DNA of 7,556 bases from Clostridiales bacterium. Lineage in GTDB: Bacteria > Bacillota > Clostridia > Peptostreptococcales > Anaerovoracaceae. Shown here in pieces: positions 1 through 5,565 of this stretch (its first letter is position 1; each line of letters starts with the position of its first letter). The notes beneath the pieces are model-generated. The model did no database searches, had not been told where the DNA came from, and was given only the letters and a program-made list of their open reading frames with translations. A program made the position numbers and the translations under genes. The DNA is taken from contig WRJV01000220.1 of NCBI GenBank assembly GCA_009778415.1, forward strand, positions 1-7,556, given 5' to 3'.

Positions 1-344
1 TGCTCGTCAATCGGGCGCATGGTCAGCATGACATGAGCGTGGGGATTGTTCTTTTTGGCATAATGTACGCAGACGTCGGCACACATACCAACGGAAACAA
101 AATGCCGATTGATAAAATCATGAATGAATTCCTGTTCGTGATTGCGGGTATAGCCGCTTGTTTTTCTGAGCGCGTCCAGAATAATATCCCTGACGTCCTC
201 GGTGCTGATGTGATGAACAGAACAGCTATCCCGATATTTGCTCTTGCCCATCTTGTAAGTCGAACACTGATAAACGTCAACGATTTTTTTCTCCGCTGGA
301 GAGCTCCCGCTGACCGGTATGCGGAGTCTAAATAAAATAGCCGG
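1..344 (-). pseudogene. Chimeric remnant: serine recombinase C-terminus joined in frame to MobA/MobL relaxase fragment (truncated by window edge)
   Basis: An open frame runs on the minus strand from the codon after a TGA at 347-345 down to base 1, with no credible start codon or ribosome binding site. Its first part resembles the C-terminal end of large serine recombinases (zinc ribbon plus helical tail): a Cys at 266-264, a second Cys at 224-222 in SCSVHHIST, then EDVRDIILDALRKTSG. The first CxxC knuckle and everything before it, including the catalytic domain, are missing. At about 135-114 the sequence changes to a MobA/MobL-type relaxase: FVSVGMCADVCVHY followed by NPHAHVMLTMRP, with the HxH metal-binding motif of HUH relaxases at 41-33. 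The relaxase N-terminus with its catalytic Tyr is absent. The frame is open across the junction. It is most likely a deletion scar from a mobilisable element and non-functional, although a continuing relaxase C-terminus outside the window cannot be excluded. Confidence 0.72.
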
Positions 345-353
345 TCACTTTTG

Positions 354-782
354 TCACCCTTTGCTGACAAATATCAACCCGGTAACGCAAAGCGCGACGC
401 CTACAATCTTATTAACGTCGAAGTGTTCCTTGTAGATCAGCAGGCCTACAAACAGCAGGACCATCGACACGGTAACGCTTGTGACAAGCGAAGCCAGGCT
501 AATGTTCCAGCCAAAACGGTACATGAATATAAAACCTAGCTCAAGCCCTACGACACACAGCCCGAGCCCTATCGGTGCCCATGTAACGCTCTTAAGCTGG
601 CCCACAAAGCTGCTCCCTTGGGACGTCGCCCAAAACGCCAAAAATGCTACAGCCGCAGCAACTAAATACGTCACTACAAGCATTGCCATGGGATTTGCAG
701 CGGACGGCATGTGCTTCGAGCAGATATGATACAGCGTGTTCGCAAAAATAACGCAAATAATAGGGAGATAATATTGTCCCAT
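354..782 (-). CDS. Small EamA-family (drug/metabolite transporter superfamily) membrane protein
   Basis: A 142-residue, strongly hydrophobic protein with about four transmembrane segments (roughly residues 4-20, 33-52, 65-86 and 90-138, the last probably two helices). The second half, with GLELGFIFMYRFGWNIS, a YKEH motif and a closing VALCVTGLIF, matches one EamA repeat of the drug/metabolite transporter superfamily. Full-length members have two repeats and about ten helices, so a single-repeat protein would be expected to work as a dimer in the cytoplasmic membrane. The substrate cannot be told from sequence. A GTG at 791 would extend the frame by three codons, but the ribosome binding site GGAAAGG at 797-791 overlaps that GTG and sits 8 nt before the ATG at 782, so 782 is the start. 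It ends 10 nt before the recombinase/relaxase remnant, in the same frame. A T8G8 tract lies just upstream. Confidence 0.83.
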   Translation of the reverse strand: MGQYYLPIICVIFANTLYHICSKHMPSAANPMAMLVVTYLVAAAVAFLAFWATSQGSSFVGQLKSVTWAPIGLGLCVVGLELGFIFMYRFGWNISLASLVTSVTVSMVLLFVGLLIYKEHFDVNKIVGVALCVTGLIFVSKG

Positions 783-809
783 GATTTTCACCTTTCCATT
801 TCTTATATA

Positions 810-825
810 TTTTTTTTGGGGGGGG
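810..825. repeat. T8G8 homopolymer tract upstream of the EamA gene
   Basis: Eight T (810-817) followed directly by eight G (818-825). On the coding strand this reads C8A8 and is followed by TATATAAG, with 27 nt between the tract and the transporter start codon at 782. Tracts like this are prone to slipped-strand length change. It lies between the ribosome binding site and any promoter further upstream. If the adjacent TATATA acts as a -10 box, the tract would occupy the promoter spacer, but no good -35 is seen at the right distance. Confidence 0.9.
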
Positions 826-844
826 TAGCGATTCTACTTGATTG

Positions 845-940
845 CTAAGTATATGGATAAAAGGAAAACAAGCCCGGACGTGCCATGCCCCAGAAAAGAC
901 GCAAATTGTACGATTTTAGCCGAGTTGTTTTTTCGTTCAT
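845..940 (-). CDS. Possible small ORF (31 aa), unknown function
   Basis: ATG at 940-938 and TAG at 847-845 enclose 31 codons starting MNEKTTRLKSYNLRLFWGM. A GGTGG ribosome-binding-like sequence lies 5 nt before the ATG, and a plausible promoter (978-1006) would start transcription about 30 nt upstream, a normal leader length. The peptide is basic at the N-terminus with an aromatic C-terminal half. It ends 62 nt before the EamA gene on the same strand, so it could be a leader peptide or a first cistron. I recognise no family. With this length, a chance ORF or a decayed gene end is equally possible. Confidence 0.3.
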   Translation of the reverse strand: MNEKTTRLKSYNLRLFWGMARPGLFSFYPYT

Positions 941-977
941 TACTACCACCGTAGAAAAAATGATATGTACCACGCAT

Positions 978-1006
978 ATGATATCACATTTCTTTGCTAA
1001 CGTCTA
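978..1006 (-). promoter_or_regulatory. Putative sigma-A promoter upstream of small ORF / EamA gene
   Basis: On the minus strand, TAGACG (1006-1001, four of six matches to TTGACA) is separated by exactly 17 bp from TATCAT (983-978, five of six matches to TATAAT). Expected transcription start is near 971. It would give about a 30-nt leader to the 31-codon ORF and about a 190-nt leader to the EamA gene. An inverted repeat TGATAT / ATATCA (961-966 / 981-986) overlaps the -10 and could be an operator. Confidence 0.4.
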
Positions 1007-1133
1007 CCATAAATGTTTGTTTTGCTTTGTTTTATAAGGAAACCGTTGATAGAGGCCTGATAAAGCCACTGGAGCCTAATACAGCGCCAAGATATATGAA
1101 GTACATTCCATTTTGGGCGTAAAACAACTTTCG
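1007..1133. other. Intergenic stretch downstream of the lipoprotein gene
   Basis: This completes the roughly 350-bp gap between the lipoprotein stop and the EamA gene. I see no convincing intrinsic terminator: the only pairing near the stop is a short AGGC/GCCT stem without a T-run. The lipoprotein frame stays open for 33 codons past its TAG, with a hydrophobic stretch MYFIYLGAVLGSSGF, but there is no ribosome binding site in front of that Met. It may be chance or a decayed coding fragment. Confidence 0.4.
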
Positions 1134-2060
1134 CTATCTGTCTAGGTCTACGCTGCCGTAAACTCTCCCTTTTTTTGAGATTTGCGTCCCGTGCTTTACG
1201 CAGATGCCGTCTGCCCTGACATAATAAGTTTCAAAGCTTTCTGCGTCCCTGTCATATATCTCACGGGTGGTTTTGGGGCTTCCTGTCGCGTCCTTCTTGT
1301 GCGTCTCCACGATGAAATACGCCGCGCCACGTTCCGGTGCCAATACCTCCGGCACCGCGCCCGGTTCGTAATCAATGCAGGTGAGTACTTCATTGAATTC
1401 GTTCATTTGCAGTATGACGATTTTTTCCGGGGCAAACATGACTTTGATGGAAACTGTTATGGAAACGCTGTCCGTTTTGGTTTTGCCGTTTTCCGCAACT
1501 GTGTAAACGGCGTCCAAGGTCTGGAACATGGCAGAGCCCTCGGTGTCTATCCCCGAAGCAGAAACTCCCGCGCTTGGAGCCGCGTAGACGCTGCCGTCCT
1601 CCCTTTGGTAAACAGGATTGACATGGAATATACGCTCTGTTTTTGTCGGAATAGCGTAAATTGTCCCTTCAAGGGTTACGCTGTTTGTATCGTCGCCGTA
1701 ATGCAGATTGGTGTATCCGTCGCTGATTGCGTCGTTTGACATAGCGGCAACATAGCTGTTGTGCCCCGGCAGAGTCGTTATGGTCGGTATAAAATATGGA
1801 ATCCCTTCCGCGCCTTCAAAGACGTATTCTTCTGTCTTTTCAATTTCGCCTGTTTCCTCGTTAATCGTTTCCCTCGTTTTGAGAACCGCTTCCAAGCGGT
1901 CTTCGCGGTCGAAAAGGCTGGTGTGCCCCATCGTGACATAGGCACCTATCAGCCTGTCTTCGAGTGGGCCGGCCTCCAAGCTTTCTTTTGCCAGCTGGCA
2001 CCCCGAAAAGCTGCAAAGCGCTAAAATGCAGCATACGGCAATCGTAATTTTACGTTTCAT
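1134..2060 (-). CDS. Conserved-type hypothetical lipoprotein, third gene of the DUF2975/HTH operon
   Basis: A 308-residue secreted lipoprotein of unknown function. The N-terminus MKRKITIAVCCILALC is a classic signal peptide (basic start, hydrophobic core), followed by FSGC, a lipobox with the lipidated Cys near residue 22. The mature protein would be anchored to the outer face of the membrane. It is beta-rich with many Thr, Ser and acidic residues; readable stretches include SVTLEGTIYAIP, VMFAPEKIVILQMN and AAYFIVETHKKD. I recall similar lipoproteins in clostridial genomes but can name no function. The ATG at 2060 is chosen over an upstream in-frame start at 2084 because AGGAGG lies 6 nt before it and the upstream extension would put residues before the basic signal-peptide start. 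It overlaps the HTH gene by 11 nt, so the two are translationally coupled. Confidence 0.8.
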   Translation of the reverse strand: MKRKITIAVCCILALCSFSGCQLAKESLEAGPLEDRLIGAYVTMGHTSLFDREDRLEAVLKTRETINEETGEIEKTEEYVFEGAEGIPYFIPTITTLPGHNSYVAAMSNDAISDGYTNLHYGDDTNSVTLEGTIYAIPTKTERIFHVNPVYQREDGSVYAAPSAGVSASGIDTEGSAMFQTLDAVYTVAENGKTKTDSVSITVSIKVMFAPEKIVILQMNEFNEVLTCIDYEPGAVPEVLAPERGAAYFIVETHKKDATGSPKTTREIYDRDAESFETYYVRADGICVKHGTQISKKGRVYGSVDLDR

Positions 2061-2277
2061 CGTTGTCCTCCTGACTTCCGTCAAATTTTAGTATGTCCCC
2101 CACGTCGCAGTTCAAATGCCAGCAGATTTTGTTGATCGTCCCAAACCGGACGCCCTTCGCCTTGCCGCTGCGCAGGACTGACAGGTTTGCCTCCGTTATG
2201 CCTACAAGGGCGCACAATTCCTTTGAAGTCATTTTCCTGTCTTTCAAAATATCCTCTAAATAGATTCGTATGGCCAT
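2050..2277 (-). CDS. YozG-like Cro/CI-type helix-turn-helix transcriptional regulator
   Basis: A 75-residue DNA-binding protein. Almost the whole length is one Cro/CI (xenobiotic-response-element) HTH domain: MTSKELCALVGITEANLSVL (about residues 16-35) gives the helix-turn-helix, followed by the basic SGKAKGVRF and TINKICWHLNCDVGDIL, the typical closing helices of the YozG / HTH_26 type. The tail GSQEDNDET is acidic. Its start at 2277 has an AAGG site 6-7 nt upstream, and only 9 nt separate it from the preceding membrane-protein gene. Small regulators of this type are commonly encoded beside DUF2975 membrane proteins (for example yozG and yoaS in Bacillus subtilis), which supports both calls. 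It probably binds its own operon promoter at 3295-3323, where AT-rich dyads are seen. This is inferred, not shown. Confidence 0.88.
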   Translation of the reverse strand: MAIRIYLEDILKDRKMTSKELCALVGITEANLSVLRSGKAKGVRFGTINKICWHLNCDVGDILKFDGSQEDNDET

Positions 2278-2286
2278 GGCGTACCT

Positions 2287-3255
2287 TCAAATAAACATGT
2301 CGCTTTCGTCCTTGAGCTGTTTGTTCTCTGTGACAAGCCGCGCAAACAGCAATGCGGCGAGCACGAATGCAATCGAGAATACCGGGATTTGCACCAAGCT
2401 GTTGACGACCATGAGGGATTTGGCAAAAATGAGCTGGAGCAGGTTGAAGCCAACGTTTGCCAGCACCACCGCAACCAGCGCCGCTGCGCAAAGCCGTGCG
2501 ATTTGGCCTGCTGCCGCCACCGTTTCGGCAGAATAGCGGTCTTTCCGCATTTCATCAAGCAGCCGCAGCGCAGCGAAAACTACAAGCATGTTGAAAACAT
2601 ACGGCAGCGCGTTCACAACAAATTGCAGGGCAATGAAAACGTAACTGGCGCCCAAAAGGTGTTCGTTTCCGGCATTTCCCGCCTGCAACGCTGACATGGA
2701 CCCGAACATGCCGCTAAAGCAGGCGCCGAAAACTGCATACACAAAAAGCACGTTGAGCAAGCCGAGCATAACTGACATGTAGCGGACAAGCTTTCCGGTG
2801 CTGCCATCGAAGAACAGCCTGAGCGCCCGCAGTATGAAATATCCGCAGATTATCGAGTAAACCATGCTTCCAAGCATCGCTTTTTCAACGAGCCACCCTG
2901 CTCCGCCCCCTGCAAGCGCACCTATTGCGCCGGGATTTACCATGATGTACAAAACTGCAAACAAAACGGCGCAAAGCAGCACAAGCAACCCGTCCTCCGC
3001 ATGCAGCCTGCGCTTTTTCCGCAATACGAGCAAAGCAGCAGCGGGCAGCAGGCCCGCCGCGAAATAGATGGCAACAGCCGCTGCGTTGCCAACCCCGCCT
3101 GATAGCGAAAGCGAGCGCAGCCCCATCCCAACCTGCTCAAAAGGGAACGCCATCGCTGTGGAAAAGAGACCCGCCAGCGATGCCTGCAAAATGCAGAACG
3201 CCATGCAAGCCAGTGCTTCTGCTGCTAATAACCCTATGTATGCCTTGCGTTTCAT
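2287..3255 (-). CDS. DUF2975-like multi-pass membrane protein
   Basis: A 322-residue integral membrane protein with about seven or eight hydrophobic segments (roughly residues 7-33, 54-78, 88-108, 127-147, 156-175, 198-230, 258-280 and 290-310). The C-terminal end matches the DUF2975 pattern: a last membrane helix, FARLVTENKQL, then KDESDMFI, which parallels the KEENDLTI-like ending of that family. Typical DUF2975 proteins have about 150-170 residues and four helices, so this protein is about twice as long and only the C-terminal part is family-like. The role is unknown; it may sense or transmit a signal to the paired HTH regulator. The start at 3255 is preceded by CGGAGG with 6 nt spacing. 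A longer frame from 3306 would begin inside the promoter and is rejected. First gene of the operon with the HTH regulator and the lipoprotein. Confidence 0.75.
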   Translation of the reverse strand: MKRKAYIGLLAAEALACMAFCILQASLAGLFSTAMAFPFEQVGMGLRSLSLSGGVGNAAAVAIYFAAGLLPAAALLVLRKKRRLHAEDGLLVLLCAVLFAVLYIMVNPGAIGALAGGGAGWLVEKAMLGSMVYSIICGYFILRALRLFFDGSTGKLVRYMSVMLGLLNVLFVYAVFGACFSGMFGSMSALQAGNAGNEHLLGASYVFIALQFVVNALPYVFNMLVVFAALRLLDEMRKDRYSAETVAAAGQIARLCAAALVAVVLANVGFNLLQLIFAKSLMVVNSLVQIPVFSIAFVLAALLFARLVTENKQLKDESDMFI

Positions 3256-3264
3256 AAATACCTC

Positions 3265-3281
3265 CGAATTATTGTTATTCG
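3265..3281. promoter_or_regulatory. Inverted repeat in the leader of the DUF2975 operon
   Basis: CGAAT (3265-3269) and ATTCG (3277-3281) are perfect 5-bp inverted arms around a 7-bp AT-rich centre. They lie between the expected transcription start and the ribosome binding site, touching the latter. It may be an operator half-site pair or a weak hairpin affecting translation. Confidence 0.3.
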
Positions 3282-3294
3282 ATAATTTATTTTG

Positions 3295-3323
3295 AGTATA
3301 ACGCAATAATTATCGTTTGTCAA
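3295..3323 (-). promoter_or_regulatory. Strong sigma-A promoter of the DUF2975-HTH-lipoprotein operon
   Basis: On the minus strand, a perfect TTGACA (3323-3318), a 17-bp spacer and TATACT (3300-3295, five of six matches). Expected start is near 3288, giving a leader of about 33 nt before the ATG at 3255. The 8-bp palindrome ATAATTAT occurs in the spacer (3306-3313) and again exactly 17 bp away, overlapping the -35 (3323-3330). These are likely sites for an autoregulating HTH protein. Confidence 0.8.
3300..3318. repeat. AT-rich repeat, copy 1 (promoter spacer)
   Basis: The motif AACGCAATAATTATCGTTT fills the spacer of the operon promoter. A near-identical copy is at 3459-3478 in the same orientation, differing by one inserted A and one T-to-C change. 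It contains the palindrome ATAATTAT. Confidence 0.5.
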
Positions 3324-3378
3324 TAATTATTTTTGGGTGCATGGAAAATTTTCAGCCGATTGCTTATGCGCAGTTTTT

Positions 3379-3706
3379 TCAATTTGCATCAAAAACTTTG
3401 CCGTCCGGCGTAACGCCGTAAAACCCTATCGTTGACAAATGATTGTTATCAACCCCAAAACGCAAATAATTATCGCTTACAGTATCACGATCAAAATCAA
3501 ACTCTTTTTCAGAAACAGATTTTTTGAATACTTCCCAAGCCATCCTCCGTTTTTGGTTTCACCCAACTGATACATAGTTCGCGGATGATTGAGCGCACTG
3601 CCGCGGGCATGACTTGTAATTTGTTTTGTATCAGGGAACAAATAATATTGATAACATACCATTTCAAAGAGAGGACGGAACTTCGAGTGTTTGAATTGCG
3701 AAGCGA
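3379..3706 (-). pseudogene. Frameshifted remnant of an unidentified gene
   Basis: Two minus-strand segments in different frames read like one broken protein. The upstream segment (from about 3706 to 3546) includes LFEMVCYQYYLFPDTKQITS and NHPRTMYQLGETKNG. The downstream segment (3543-3379) reads MAWEVFKKSVSEKEF and ends STIGFYGVTPDGKVFDAN at a TGA. The switch needs a single-base shift near 3545, and the first segment starts right after an in-frame TGA with no ribosome binding site. Amino-acid composition looks coding and the glycine/acidic ending is domain-like, but I recognise no family. Alternatively the 54-codon downstream ORF stands alone, but its ATG follows its GGAGG with no spacing. 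Probably the dead end of a gene deleted next to the DxDGDG protein. Confidence 0.45.
3459..3478. repeat. AT-rich repeat, copy 2 (inside the gene remnant)
   Basis: AACGCAAATAATTATCGCTT repeats the promoter-spacer motif at 3300-3318 with one extra A and one substitution. No -35/-10 pair is recognisable around this copy, so it may be a distal binding site, or chance similarity inside old coding sequence. Confidence 0.4.
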
Positions 3707-3738
3707 ATTTTCAGTCCCTCGCTTTCCAAGCGCAATTC
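3693..3738. terminator. Long bulged hairpin just downstream of the DxDGDG protein gene (no T-run)
   Basis: GAATTGCG (3693-3700) pairs with CGCAATTC (3731-3738), and the inner AAGCGA (3701-3706) pairs with TCGCTT (3719-3724), giving a 14-bp stem with a 6-nt one-sided bulge and a 12-nt loop. It starts 14 nt after the stop of the upstream gene. There is no U-run on either strand, so it is not a canonical intrinsic terminator; mRNA 3'-end protection or a repeat remnant is equally possible. Confidence 0.45.
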
Positions 3739-3752
3739 GCAGCTTTCTGTTT

Positions 3753-5369
3753 TCACTTAAAAATTGCTTTGCCGGCATCATAACCAGCGTTTTTCAAGAA
3801 GCGCTGATACCCATTATCTTCCGGATCATCAAACAGCGCAAATTCCGCATAAATTGTTTCAAATGATTTCTTTGCTGTATTGTATTTCAACAGCGATACA
3901 CATTCCCCCATCCAATGGAACGGATGCTGTTCAATAATTAACTCGAAAACGCCGTCGCCATCGACATCAACAACAGTTACGGAGGTTATTAGGGCATAAT
4001 TTAATGCCCAGTCATCATAATCGCAAAAATCGTCATACGGAAGTTTCCTCGAATAGCCCGTAAGCTTATTTTTTATGGTATAGGATTTATTTTTGCCCTC
4101 TACAATAAATCCAGAATTAAATGGCAATATTCCATTGTTGCGCTCCGTGTCATCACCACCGCAACTTGCCCAAAACATCGGTGCGCCCCAATTACCATTA
4201 TCTGAATCAAAAGGGAATATCCCAAGAGTAATATGATAATTGTCTGCCCCGATATCCAAACTCGTTACATATACTTCATCTTTACCGTCACCGTCAAAAT
4301 CGGCAAATCCAAAATCGTTTTGCCCATCATGGCTTGCCGGAAAAACAATAATCGAAGGGTTGATAACCTGTACGCTGACATCAACTGTATCTCTGCTTTT
4401 TTTTACATAGCAAAGTACAGCTATCCCGTCGCCCATGTTCTTATCAATAATATTGTAGCATCGTAGCATTGACCAAAACGTGACGTATTTTGCCGTATCA
4501 TCTTCGACTACATACTGGCTGATTGTTTCAATACCAAGAGTTTCAAAAATTTCAGGTATCTGCGGCGTAAGATAATCAAGCGTTCTTGCACCAAAAACCT
4601 TGTCTGTTGTCCATGAAAACGCAAAAGTTCCGTTGTGTGTCATCGGCGATTTTTCTATGTTGAAAGTTTCAACAAGCGGTTCTTGTTCTTCAAAAAATCC
4701 TTCGCGGGGATTATATCCCAAAACCCTCACGATTTCACGTTCTGTAACATCATATTTGCGGACAAAAGGAGTAGGCGAATCATCCGTTCCGTATTTTGCG
4801 GTTTCAGCATCAAAATCCTCTTTTGATACTTCTTTGCCGTTTACTGTAAAAACTAACTCGAAGTCGCCACCACAACCTGAATTGTCATAAAACGAAACAA
4901 GCTCTATCGTTTTTCCGTTTTCAATTTTATATACAGAAGTGTAGTTACAGCCCTGACCAGTCATCCCACCAAAAATATACTTGTTTTCTGAGTTGTATTG
5001 AAATTCTCCCCACGAACCGTAATTCCCAAGTTTTTTGAGTTTTCCTTGATATACAGTGAATATCTCCCCGGAAGCAAAATGAGCATCATTGTCAGAAAAA
5101 AGCAACTCGGGCACGCCGTCGCCGTCTAAATCATAAATGTTGAACATAGGGGAATCGGCGCCGATATGCTGTCTCAGTTCGGTAGCATACAATTCCTTCC
5201 ATACAGGTTCGCGGCATATTTCGGCTGTTTTATTGTTTTCCTCCACGCTATTATTATTATGTAAAAAAAAATATGTACCAACGGAGGACGCCGCCGCAAT
5301 TAAAACAGCCAACATCACCACCAATGTGATTTTTGTCCATTTAGAAACCATGAATTTTTGAAAAACCAT
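3753..5369 (-). CDS. Membrane-anchored extracellular protein with three DxDGDG (VCBS/FG-GAP-like) loops
   Basis: A 538-residue protein. The N-terminus has a basic/aromatic start and one hydrophobic segment (about residues 12-36, KITLVVMLAVLIAAASSVG), without a lipobox, so it is probably a signal anchor with the remainder outside the cell. Three Asp-rich loops fit calcium-binding EF-hand-like or FG-GAP/VCBS motifs: DLDGDGVPE at 80-88, DFDGDGKDE at 357-365 and DVDGDGVFE at 468-476, each followed by a hydrophobic strand. Such loops occur in beta-propeller-like surface proteins; the partner or substrate is unknown. Cysteines are scattered. The start at 5369 has GGAGG 8 nt upstream; an internal Met at 5351 is less well placed. 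It has its own promoter and stands alone between the hydrolase operon and a gene remnant. Base composition is visibly more AT-rich than the neighbouring hydrolase and DUF2975 genes, which may indicate separate acquisition. Confidence 0.8.
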   Translation of the reverse strand: MVFQKFMVSKWTKITLVVMLAVLIAAASSVGTYFFLHNNNSVEENNKTAEICREPVWKELYATELRQHIGADSPMFNIYDLDGDGVPELLFSDNDAHFASGEIFTVYQGKLKKLGNYGSWGEFQYNSENKYIFGGMTGQGCNYTSVYKIENGKTIELVSFYDNSGCGGDFELVFTVNGKEVSKEDFDAETAKYGTDDSPTPFVRKYDVTEREIVRVLGYNPREGFFEEQEPLVETFNIEKSPMTHNGTFAFSWTTDKVFGARTLDYLTPQIPEIFETLGIETISQYVVEDDTAKYVTFWSMLRCYNIIDKNMGDGIAVLCYVKKSRDTVDVSVQVINPSIIVFPASHDGQNDFGFADFDGDGKDEVYVTSLDIGADNYHITLGIFPFDSDNGNWGAPMFWASCGGDDTERNNGILPFNSGFIVEGKNKSYTIKNKLTGYSRKLPYDDFCDYDDWALNYALITSVTVVDVDGDGVFELIIEQHPFHWMGECVSLLKYNTAKKSFETIYAEFALFDDPEDNGYQRFLKNAGYDAGKAIFK

Positions 5370-5401
5370 AGGGTAGTCCTCCGATTAATTTTTGCATTTC
5401 T

Positions 5402-5430
5402 AATATATATCAAAGCAGCGTCTAGATCAA
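5402..5430 (-). promoter_or_regulatory. Putative sigma-A promoter of the DxDGDG protein gene
   Basis: On the minus strand, TTGATC (5430-5425, four of six matches) is followed by a 17-bp spacer and TATATT (5407-5402, five of six). The expected start is about 25 nt before the GGAGG of the gene starting at 5369. Confidence 0.6.
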
Positions 5431-5565
5431 TAATAATTGCGCAAAATTCGTCTTTCTTTGCTTGCATAAAAATATTCTTCAAAAAAGTTCCGATAAGGGT
5501 CTTTTTTTATGCCCTGCGGTTGTCGATTGCGGATTTAGTTCTCAATAGAGTAAGGGCGTTTCATG

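Noticed and set aside
33..335. Plus-strand ORF of 100 codons at the left edge
   Set aside because: The opposite strand carries recombinase and relaxase motifs with conserved Cys and HxH residues, so this frame is a shadow.
783..960. Riboswitch (guanidine-type or similar) in the leader of the EamA gene
   Set aside because: Looked for paired hairpins with ACGR-type loops or other known aptamer cores; only isolated short complementarities such as around GGCACGTCC were found.
1101..1136. Stop-codon readthrough of the lipoprotein TAG into a 33-codon open extension
   Set aside because: The lipoprotein already appears complete at its TAG, the extension is short, and there is no sign of recoding elsewhere in the window.
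1182..1739. Plus-strand ORF of 185 codons opposite the lipoprotein gene
   Set aside because: It mirrors the lipoprotein frame, has no ribosome binding site and its composition is not protein-like; the minus-strand gene has a signal peptide, a lipobox and AGGAGG.
5490..5520. Intrinsic terminator around the T-run at 5511-5518
   Set aside because: The T-run is not preceded by a GC-rich stem on the plus strand, and on the minus strand only a 3-bp GGG/CCC pairing is possible.
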